Shown one piece after another: positions 1-6,762 of a stretch of 35,423 nucleotides of DNA. How positions within the stretch are numbered: the stretch's first letter is position 1; each line of letters starts with the position of its first letter. The notes beneath the pieces are model-generated. The model did no database searches. It saw only the letters and a program-made list of their open reading frames with translations, and was not told the origin of the DNA. Origin of the DNA: an uncultured Erythrobacter sp. (GTDB taxonomy: Bacteria > Pseudomonadota > Alphaproteobacteria > Sphingomonadales > Sphingomonadaceae); assembly GCA_938015255.1 (NCBI GenBank), contig CALLQC010000154.1, positions 1-35,423 of the forward strand, in the 5' to 3' direction. A program made the translations under genes and the position numbers.

Positions 1-339
1 CAGCTCGACGCGCTCGGCCTGCAACTTGAAACAATCGATGCCAATCACCCCGCATCGCGCGAGGTGCGCGAGCTGGTGGGTGAATATATCCCTGAAACAA
101 TCGACAATTACCGCAAGGTGCCTGAGCATATGCGCTCGGAAGCGCATGCCGGCAAAACCGCCGACCAGCGTCTGACCGATAGCCTCACGAAGATTTCTGG
201 TGAGGTGGACCGGGTGACACGGCGTCTTGCCGAAGGCGCGCTGGATGATCTGGCGATCAAGGATCGCTACCTTGAATACCGCTATGGCGGAGACGATCTG
301 ATCGAGGACATGACCTCTTCCGATCGCAAGCAAGGCTGA
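1..339 (+). CDS. Hypothetical protein, C-terminal fragment
   Basis: The reading frame is open from base 1 to the TGA ending at 339, so this is the last 112 residues of a gene that begins outside the window. The fragment is charged and predicted helical, with a stretch around YIPETIDNYRKVPEHMR, a later GKTADQRLTDSL segment and no membrane span. This layout (a YIP-T-D-Y stretch, then GKT and a helical tail) is loosely like the tail of XpaC-type (5-bromo-4-chloroindolyl phosphate hydrolysis) proteins, but I cannot confirm that. The next gene starts 10 bp downstream on the same strand, so the two are probably co-transcribed. The function is unknown. Confidence 0.7.
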   Translation, partial: QLDALGLQLETIDANHPASREVRELVGEYIPETIDNYRKVPEHMRSEAHAGKTADQRLTDSLTKISGEVDRVTRRLAEGALDDLAIKDRYLEYRYGGDDLIEDMTSSDRKQG

Positions 340-349
340 TCGGCAGGCT

Positions 350-646
350 ATGCGCGTCCCCTTGCCCCACAAGCTCGGCAAAGAAGAAGTCCGTCGCCGC
401 ATGCACGAGCGCAGCCACGAAATCGCTGGCTACTTCCCGCCCGGCATGGCAACAATCGAAACCAGCTGGTCGGATGAAGATCAAATGGACCTGGTCGTCA
501 CTGCAGCAGGCCAAAAAATCTACGGCGCGGTTGAAGTTTATGACGAAGAAGTCGTGATCGCGATGGATCTGCCGCCGCTGCTGGGTTTTTTGCGCGGCAC
601 GCTGGAACGCTCCGTGCGAAAGGAAGCCACCAAGCTTCTCGAATGA
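350..646 (+). CDS. Polyhydroxyalkanoic acid system family protein
   Basis: A 98-aa soluble protein beginning MRVPLPHKLGKEEVRRRM. It has the layout of the PHA_gran_rgn family: an N-terminal PH-LGKEEA-like helix with RM, a central beta strand region with a W-D-DQMDL stretch, and a C-terminal helix with LPPLLGFLRG and ATKLLE. The family is known mainly from neighbourhood to polyhydroxyalkanoate granule genes, and its biochemical role is not established. No PHA synthase or phasin gene lies in this window, so a link to PHA granules rests only on family membership. An AGG lies just upstream of the ATG. The gene follows the truncated upstream gene by 10 bp and is probably in the same transcript. Confidence 0.8.
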   Translation: MRVPLPHKLGKEEVRRRMHERSHEIAGYFPPGMATIETSWSDEDQMDLVVTAAGQKIYGAVEVYDEEVVIAMDLPPLLGFLRGTLERSVRKEATKLLE

Positions 647-704
647 CCCCAGGCCCGCCGATTTTGGTGGAGGCGCAACATTCCGGACGCTTTTTAGCAC
701 CTTA

Positions 705-726
705 GGATAATCATCAGGTATTATCC
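705..726. promoter_or_regulatory. Perfect inverted repeat upstream of bphO-bphP
   Basis: GGATAAT (705-711), an 8-nt spacer and ATTATCC (720-726) form a perfect 7-bp dyad about 70 bp before the bphO start codon, in the 149-bp gap after the PHA-system gene. It is not followed by a T tract, so a terminator is unlikely. A dimeric regulator site controlling the bphO-bphP transcript is the natural reading, but that is inference. I could not place a convincing -35/-10 pair in the gap. Confidence 0.4.
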
Positions 727-795
727 CGTATTGCAATCGGCAGTCACTCCATTGCATTCATGGTATTGTTATGACATGCGTTTTTGACAGGGCGC

Positions 796-1440
796 ATGAC
801 CACTTTGCATTACACTTGTGCGTCCGATGAGAGGAAAAGGACCATCGGCATCGCTGGCAAGCCTGACAATCTGCGCACTAGACTGCGCCATGCCACAAAA
901 GAGGCACACGACCGGCTGGACAACGCCATGCGCCGCGCCTCAGGGTGGAACGACATTGGCGATTACGCCGAATTTCTGAAAATTCAGTATGCCGCCCGCC
1001 AACCGGTTGAGGCCTGGCTTGCTGCACATGCCCCGCTTGAGCTCAGACCGCCTGAGCAATCGCCACTTATCGCGCACGATCTTGACGCACTGGGAATGGC
1101 TTTGCCTGCCGTCCGGACAGGTTTCACCATGAAGGGTAACGAGCGTGCGTGCACCCTTGGTGCATCATGGGTGTTGGCGGGATCGGCTTTGGGCAACCGA
1201 TCAATCCTGAAAGAGGTTTCCAAAGCTGGCCATGACACTTGGCCGACCCATTTCCTGGGCGGAGGCGCTATGCTGAATTTCTGGTCGGATCTGCGAGCCG
1301 AGCTGGAAGTGGATGCAGGCAACGCATATGTCGCAGGTGCGATAAGCGGCGCCAACGCCGTTTTCGACCATTTCCTGGCCCATGCACACGGCGCGAACCT
1401 TACGCTCTTGCAAGATCACGAGGCGGTGCAAGCAGCATGA
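796..1440 (+). CDS. bphO: Biliverdin-producing heme oxygenase
   Basis: A 214-aa soluble enzyme of the bacterial heme oxygenase family, which opens heme to biliverdin, CO and iron. The N-terminal segment LRTRLRHATKEAHDRLD carries the expected proximal heme ligand, His38. The distal-helix glycine region is seen as SWVLAGSALGNRSIL. The ATG at 796 follows AGGG closely; an upstream in-frame TTG at 784 is less attractive. The stop codon overlaps the bphP start by 4 bp (ATGA), so the two proteins are translationally coupled. This is the classical arrangement in which the oxygenase supplies the biliverdin chromophore to the phytochrome made from the same mRNA. The protein is about the usual length for the family and both heme-pocket regions look intact. 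Confidence 0.93.
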   Translation: MTTLHYTCASDERKRTIGIAGKPDNLRTRLRHATKEAHDRLDNAMRRASGWNDIGDYAEFLKIQYAARQPVEAWLAAHAPLELRPPEQSPLIAHDLDALGMALPAVRTGFTMKGNERACTLGASWVLAGSALGNRSILKEVSKAGHDTWPTHFLGGGAMLNFWSDLRAELEVDAGNAYVAGAISGANAVFDHFLAHAHGANLTLLQDHEAVQAA

Positions 1441-4016
1441 ATTACGAGCCAACCCACTCACAATTGACGGAATGCGATCGCGAAGCGATCCATCACATTG
1501 CCTCTGTCCAGCCCTTCGGCGGTTTGATCGCTCTCAATGGGGATTGGGTGGTTGCGCATCGTTCGCTCAACTGCAGCGCGGTTCTGGGCGTCGACGATCT
1601 GCCGACGATCGGCTCACGATTGTCCGACTATTTCACGCCAATGGCCGTAGAAACGCTGAAGCAGGGCATGGAATCGCTTTCCGGCGATGATGCTGTTGAG
1701 CGGATTTTTGGATTACGGCTGACCACGGGTGGGGCGAAATTCGATTGCGCCGTGCATTCTGCCGATGGCAACATCGTGATCGAATTCGAGCCCCATGCCG
1801 AAAGCGAATATGCCGACCATCTGGCTCTTATCGGTCCCGTCCTGACTCAGCTCGAACCGATCCGTGAAATTGGCCCGATGTGCAGAAAGGCTGCTACTCT
1901 CGTGCGGCAAATGCTGGGTTATGACCGGGTTATGGTCTACCGCTTTCACAAGGACGAAAGCGGGGAAGTGATTGCGGAGGACCGCCGCGATGATCTCGAA
2001 CCGTATCTGGGCCTGCGATATCCCAAGGCAGACATCCCCCAGCAGGCGCGCGATCTGTTTCGCCGCAACCGTTTCCGGATTATCGCTGACATGGACGCGG
2101 AGCCTTCCCCCATCGAACCGGCTCTTTCGATGCAGAAACGACCGCTAGACCTTTCGATGAGTGTCCTGCGCTCCCATTCGCAGATGCATGTCCAATATAT
2201 GAAAAATATGGGTGTGCAGGCGTCACTGGCAATCGCGATCGTGCGCCACGGGCGGCTATGGGGCCTGATTTCCTGCCATCATGGCGAACCGCGGCTACCA
2301 CCCTATTCCCTGCGCACAGTGGCAGAGATGTTCAGCCAGATGTTCTCGCTGATGCTTGATCGCATCATTATTGACCAGTCTGAGCAGCTGCGGTCGCGCG
2401 GTCGCGCGTTGCACGATCAGATGATGCTCCGGATGGCCGGTGGCACTTCGCTGGAAGACAACCTTCCCATGCTCGATGAGCTTTTGCAGGACGTGATAGC
2501 GCATGATGGTGCTTCCGTGCTGAGCAAAGGTAAGTACCGTACTCGCGGCGCTGCTCCGACAGAGGAGCAGTTTGCTGAATTGATACCTGCACTTTCCAGC
2601 GCGCCGATCAGTTCGATTATCGCAGCGCATGACCTTTCCAATCAGATACCTGCCGCATCAAGTTTTGCCGATGTCGCTGCCGGCGCAATGATTCTTCCGA
2701 TCTCGCGCACACCGCGTGATTTTCTGGTTCTGTGGCGGAAACCTTTGACGAAGAAGGTGACCTGGGCAGGAGATCCGCGCAAGGCAATCGCGCCGAATCA
2801 TGGTCGGCTGGAGCCTCGCGGCAGCTTTGCCGCTTGGGAAGAGACGGTACGCGATTGCAGCATGGAATGGTCGGAAGACGAAGTGCAGATTGCCGAAGGG
2901 TTGCGGATCACACTTCTCGAAGTCATCCTGCGTATGACGGATGAAACCGAGAAAGAGCGGGCCCGCGCCCAGGAACAGCAGGAATTGCTGATTGCCGAGC
3001 TTAATCACCGGGTGCGCAATATCCTCAATCTGATCCGCGGATTGGTTTCACAGTCGCAAGATGACGCAATGACAGTTGCGGATTTCGCCAAGATTATTGG
3101 CGGACGGATTTCAGCTCTGGCATCGGCGCACGACAACATCACCCGCGAGAACTGGGCTCCAGCCCCGCTATCAGCCCTGTTTGAAACCGAGCTTGCAGCC
3201 TATCTCAATGAGAAGAAGGGCCGCTTCCAACTTGACGGGCAGGATGTGCTTGTTCGCCCGGAAGCTTACACCGTGCTGGCTCTCGTAGTGCACGAATTGG
3301 TCACAAATTCCGCCAAATATGGCAGCTTGTGCGACAGCACCGGCAGCCTGCTCGTCGATCTGAAACTCAACATTGCTGGCGATCTCGAGATCCGCTGGCG
3401 CGAGCGCGGCGGGCCTCCGGTAAAGGCGCCAAGTCGGCGCGGATTTGGTTCGACCATCATTGAACGATCGGTTCCCTATGAGCTTAAAGGCGACGCTGAT
3501 CTGCGTTTCAAATTGGGCGGGTTGGAGGCCGATTTCACGATACCGGGGCGGTATATCGTCCAGCGAAGTGATGTGGCATTGAGGCGGCAGAAGGCAGCGT
3601 CCGAATCCGAGTCCCCGTCCGTCACCCTCGATCTTGCGCAAATGACCCTGCCCGAGCATGTCCTCGTGGTTGAAGACAGCATGATCATTGCACTCGATAC
3701 CGAAGAGAACCTCAAGCGGCTTGGCGTTTCATCGGTGCAGGTCGAGAGCAATGTGGCGGGTGCACTCGCGGCTCTTAAGAATAGGGTTCCCGATTTCGCC
3801 ATCCTCGATTTCAATCTGGGGACCGAATCGAGCGAACCGGTAGCAAAGGCTCTCGCCGAAAAGGGCGTGAGGTTTGTAATGGCAACCGGTTACGCGGAAA
3901 TGTCCGACCAGATCCGGGAGCTCGGCGCAGAAGGCCTTCTGGCCAAACCTTACGGGCGCGATGAGATCGAGCAATTGCTCAAGCCAGGCGGAGAAAATCC
4001 CGGCGAAAGGGCTTAG
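1437..4016 (+). CDS. bphP: Bacteriophytochrome HWE histidine kinase with C-terminal receiver
   Basis: An 859-aa cytosolic red/far-red light sensor. Domains in order are PAS (about 10-125), GAF (about 140-300), PHY (about 310-500), HWE/HisKA_2 kinase (about 515-705) and a receiver (about 740-855). Cys13 in TECDREAIH is the biliverdin-attachment cysteine. The chromophore aspartate is kept in PKADIP (Asp199; the classic form is PASDIP), with pocket His251 and the CHH pair near 281. The PHY tongue motif PRGSF is at 461-465. The kinase has His524 in ELNHRVRN, an N box with HELVTNSAKYG and the WxE signature (Trp654, Glu656). The receiver carries Asp791 in ILDFNLG and Lys837. The start at 1437 overlaps bphO and places Cys13 correctly; the frame extends upstream only inside bphO. 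The stop overlaps the convergent manA stop by 4 bp. Confidence 0.95.
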   Translation: MNYEPTHSQLTECDREAIHHIASVQPFGGLIALNGDWVVAHRSLNCSAVLGVDDLPTIGSRLSDYFTPMAVETLKQGMESLSGDDAVERIFGLRLTTGGAKFDCAVHSADGNIVIEFEPHAESEYADHLALIGPVLTQLEPIREIGPMCRKAATLVRQMLGYDRVMVYRFHKDESGEVIAEDRRDDLEPYLGLRYPKADIPQQARDLFRRNRFRIIADMDAEPSPIEPALSMQKRPLDLSMSVLRSHSQMHVQYMKNMGVQASLAIAIVRHGRLWGLISCHHGEPRLPPYSLRTVAEMFSQMFSLMLDRIIIDQSEQLRSRGRALHDQMMLRMAGGTSLEDNLPMLDELLQDVIAHDGASVLSKGKYRTRGAAPTEEQFAELIPALSSAPISSIIAAHDLSNQIPAASSFADVAAGAMILPISRTPRDFLVLWRKPLTKKVTWAGDPRKAIAPNHGRLEPRGSFAAWEETVRDCSMEWSEDEVQIAEGLRITLLEVILRMTDETEKERARAQEQQELLIAELNHRVRNILNLIRGLVSQSQDDAMTVADFAKIIGGRISALASAHDNITRENWAPAPLSALFETELAAYLNEKKGRFQLDGQDVLVRPEAYTVLALVVHELVTNSAKYGSLCDSTGSLLVDLKLNIAGDLEIRWRERGGPPVKAPSRRGFGSTIIERSVPYELKGDADLRFKLGGLEADFTIPGRYIVQRSDVALRRQKAASESESPSVTLDLAQMTLPEHVLVVEDSMIIALDTEENLKRLGVSSVQVESNVAGALAALKNRVPDFAILDFNLGTESSEPVAKALAEKGVRFVMATGYAEMSDQIRELGAEGLLAKPYGRDEIEQLLKPGGENPGERA

Positions 4017-4822
4017 ACGCTAGTTGGTCGTAATAGCAGCGTGGTCTTGGCTGCGCTGAAATCGATCAGATCGATATTTTGGGCATAAAGACACTCACCG
4101 GAAACGGCTTTGGCTCCCTCTGCCGCGATCGACCCGTCCAGAGGCAGAGCAAGCAAAACCGAACGGTAGCTTTCGCACGTCTCTGCGCACGGAGTGCCCA
4201 CTATCCGGTCGAGCCGGAAATGCTTCCCATCGATCAGCGTCTGCCCGCGCGATCCCACCGACCCCATTTCACTGGCCGGATAAGGGCCGCAATTTGCAAT
4301 AGCCAACGCACGGTCCAGGTGCAGTTCGCGTGGGCGGCCGTAATCATAGAGCCGGAAAGTCGTATCGCTGTTTTGCTGGACCTCCACAAGCGAGATACCC
4401 GCCCCGATCGCGTGCACTGTCCCCGCAGGCAGGTAAAACACATCGCCAGCATTTACATCATGCCAAGATAGCAGCTCTTCGATCGAACCATCGCGCGCTG
4501 CAGTTTCGATTGTCTCACGCGAATGCTCCCGATCAAAACCGATAGCGAGCTGTGCGCCCGGCTCGGCATCAAGGATTAGCCAGCATTCCTCTTTCCCAAC
4601 CTCGTCGCCAAGTGCGGCTTCATCGCTGGGATGCACCTGAACCGAAAGTTTTTCACTGGTGAACAGATATTTGACGAGCAGCCCTGAAAGCTCCGCCGGT
4701 GGTTCAAACCATATCTCTCCGATCCGCTTTCCTTCGGGTGCGCAGAAGGGTGGGGGCAAGACATCCCGTCCCCAAACTTTCTCGACAAGCCTCGTCGGAA
4801 GCCGGCGGGCGGCGACTGTCAT
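4013..4822 (-). CDS. manA: Mannose-6-phosphate isomerase, class I
   Basis: A 269-aa cupin enzyme interconverting fructose-6-phosphate and mannose-6-phosphate, with a bound zinc ion. The zinc-site residues are visible: Gln62 and His64 in SVQVHPSD, a glutamate in GKEECW (78-79), and His137 in YLPAGTVHAIG. Further family residues lie in SLVEVQQNSDTTFRLYDYGR. It is a short version without the long helical insert of larger ManA proteins. Its ATG overlaps the manC TGA by 4 bp, so manC and manA form one operon. Phosphomannomutase, which would link the two steps, is not in the window. The stop overlaps the bphP stop on the other strand. Confidence 0.93.
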   Translation of the reverse strand: MTVAARRLPTRLVEKVWGRDVLPPPFCAPEGKRIGEIWFEPPAELSGLLVKYLFTSEKLSVQVHPSDEAALGDEVGKEECWLILDAEPGAQLAIGFDREHSRETIETAARDGSIEELLSWHDVNAGDVFYLPAGTVHAIGAGISLVEVQQNSDTTFRLYDYGRPRELHLDRALAIANCGPYPASEMGSVGSRGQTLIDGKHFRLDRIVGTPCAETCESYRSVLLALPLDGSIAAEGAKAVSGECLYAQNIDLIDFSAAKTTLLLRPTSV

Positions 4823-5862
4823 TGGCGGGCAGCTCCCGGCAGCTTTCCAACGCGCTGGGCACCTTCGCGAGAGGTCACCAGAACCTCTCCGTTAGCGACC
4901 ACAACACATACATTTTCCAGTCCGACCACAGAAACGCGGGGACCATCGCTCGCCACCATGACGCCGCTGCAATGATCGAGATCGACCTTGCCCCGGGTGA
5001 CATTGCCGTCATCATCGGCCCGGGCGACCAGTGCATCCTGCAAAGCGGCCCAATTGCCAATGTCCGACCATCCCATGTCGGCCGGTACCATTGCCGCCCT
5101 CGCAGTGTTTTCCATCACAGCGTAATCAATCGAATCGCCCTCAATCGCTGAGAACGGTTGTGCAGCTGGGTGGAAGCGTGGTCCGTCATTCTGCCCCCGC
5201 GCAACCGCTTTAAGAACGAGAGCCGCCATTTCAGGACGATACTTTTCCAGCTCAGACAGCAAATGGCCCGCACGGAAAGCGAAGATCCCGCCATTCCAAC
5301 TGTATTCCCCGCTTGCGAGGTATCCCTCGGCGCGCTCCTTATCCGGTTTTTCGACAAACTTCGCGATGCGGTAGCCGCCATCCATGGCTTCACCGCGATG
5401 CAGATAGCCGTATCCCGTTTCAGGGTGGGTGGGAGCTATGCCAAAAGAAACCAGCCAGTCATCGCGCGCCAGATCGGCAGCTGCCATGGCCGCTTTGCGA
5501 AATGCGTGTTCATCGGCAATATGGTGGTCACTTGGACAAACAAGCAAGACATCATCCGCCGAAAGACTGGCAGCGGCAAGTGCGATAGCGGGCGCAGTGT
5601 TTCGTGCCGCCGGTTCAACTATGATGCGGTGCGCCCCCTCACCACCTACCTGGGTTTCGATCAGGTCGAGGTGATCAGGTCCGGCGACAATCATCGGCGC
5701 AGCAAAACGATCATCCCCGGCGACACGCTGAACTGCCTCTTCAAACAGCGTGCGATCGCCAAGCAGGGGCAGGAACGGTTTGGGCCTTGATTTCAAGCTT
5801 ACCGGCCAAAGGCGCGTGCCGCCACCGCCGCAGAGAATAACTGGATGGATGAGGGATGACAT
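4819..5862 (-). CDS. manC: Mannose-1-phosphate guanylyltransferase
   Basis: A 347-aa nucleotidyltransferase making GDP-mannose from mannose-1-phosphate and GTP. The N-terminal pyrophosphorylase signature is clear (GGGGTRLWPVSLKSRPKPFL, about residues 12-31), with CPSDHHI, FVEKPDKERA and WNGGIFAF further on. It lacks the C-terminal isomerase half of the long bifunctional ManC/AlgA enzymes, and that activity is instead encoded separately by manA directly downstream. GDP-mannose feeds exopolysaccharide, lipopolysaccharide and GDP-fucose or rhamnose synthesis; which product is meant here cannot be told. The gene starts 89 bp downstream of the tonB stop on the same strand. A possible extended -10 (TGCTATACG on the minus strand) lies in that gap. 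Confidence 0.94.
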   Translation of the reverse strand: MSSLIHPVILCGGGGTRLWPVSLKSRPKPFLPLLGDRTLFEEAVQRVAGDDRFAAPMIVAGPDHLDLIETQVGGEGAHRIIVEPAARNTAPAIALAAASLSADDVLLVCPSDHHIADEHAFRKAAMAAADLARDDWLVSFGIAPTHPETGYGYLHRGEAMDGGYRIAKFVEKPDKERAEGYLASGEYSWNGGIFAFRAGHLLSELEKYRPEMAALVLKAVARGQNDGPRFHPAAQPFSAIEGDSIDYAVMENTARAAMVPADMGWSDIGNWAALQDALVARADDDGNVTRGKVDLDHCSGVMVASDGPRVSVVGLENVCVVVANGEVLVTSREGAQRVGKLPGAARQ

Positions 5863-5951
5863 TCAGCGTCTTCTATCTTTTTTAGTGCTGATATTGCAGG
5901 AAGCGTCGCGTATAGCAGTCGGCCCGCGTATTTCCAGAGCGTTCCTCTCCT

Positions 5952-6662
5952 TCAAAACCATCTCTGCCGCCAAAAGAATGGCGCAGGCACGGCATTCCCG
6001 TTCGCATCCTGCGCGGGGCGGAAGCGCAAACGGTCCTCGACCAGCCGGCAGGTAATGGCATCGGCTTCCGCATCGGGACTGGCGCGGTAGACTGAGCACT
6101 GCCGCGCGCGGCCATCGACGCCGACAACCACCCTGACGATCACCTCGGTTCCGCGCCGCGCATCCCGCCCGCCGGGCGGAATAGGGTAATCGCGCGCATT
6201 GTTGATCGCCCCTGAGATGTGAACAGGTTTGCTTACGGCCACACCCCCTTGCCCTCCGCCGCTATTGCCGCTGCCGGTTCCTGTTCCATTGCCCGCTGCA
6301 CCTGTGCCATCGCCGCTTTCCCGCGCTCCCGAACGCGTTTGGGATCCAGTCGACGATGCTTGCGGCGCTGGTGTGGGTGATGGCTTTATTTCAGGCTCCG
6401 GCGCCGTCACAGGTTGGGGAACTGCATCCGCTCCGGGATCGCCTTGCGCGCCCTCATCAGGTTCAGGCTCGTTCTCAGGCGGCGGGGGCGGCGTGGTTAT
6501 TGTTACGGTGAATGCGGAAGTGACACTTTCCTCCACCGTCGATGTAAATTCCGGAACCAGAGCGCGGGCCAACCCGTAAAGAACGGCCACATGCAAAAGC
6601 ACAATCAGCAGGATCAGCCACCAACGTGGACGACGTTTGCTTCGTGAATACCGTGTTTCCAC
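5952..6662 (-). CDS. tonB: TonB-family energy transducer
   Basis: A 236-aa inner-membrane anchored protein passing proton-motive force to outer-membrane TonB-dependent receptors. After a basic N-terminus (RSKRRPR) comes one membrane span (about 14-34) containing His24, in the place of the functional TonB membrane histidine. Then follow a Pro/Glu-rich periplasmic linker (TTPPPPPENEPEPDEG), a Gly/Ser-rich spacer and a C-terminal TonB domain (about 150-236) with RGTEVIVRVVVGVDGRARQC and LRFRPAQD. The frame runs upstream to 6911, into the divergent kinase gene. I chose the GTG at 6662 because AAGGG sits 7 nt before it and the predicted protein then starts just ahead of the membrane span. The receptor at 9805 is a possible client. 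Confidence 0.88.
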   Translation of the reverse strand: METRYSRSKRRPRWWLILLIVLLHVAVLYGLARALVPEFTSTVEESVTSAFTVTITTPPPPPENEPEPDEGAQGDPGADAVPQPVTAPEPEIKPSPTPAPQASSTGSQTRSGARESGDGTGAAGNGTGTGSGNSGGGQGGVAVSKPVHISGAINNARDYPIPPGGRDARRGTEVIVRVVVGVDGRARQCSVYRASPDAEADAITCRLVEDRLRFRPAQDANGNAVPAPFFWRQRWF

Positions 6663-6762
6663 CTGTGAGCCCTTCAACCCCTTAATCGCCAATTCTGTCC
6701 ATATCGGGCCCAATTGCAACCGACTTTCCGGTGCAATCCCTATACCACCGGGACAGCGTTTG

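Noticed and set aside
1239-1436. N-terminal extension of the phytochrome frame into bphO
   Set aside because: The extension is Arg/Cys-rich, lies wholly inside the heme oxygenase gene, and would displace Cys13 from the N-terminal position expected for the chromophore cysteine.
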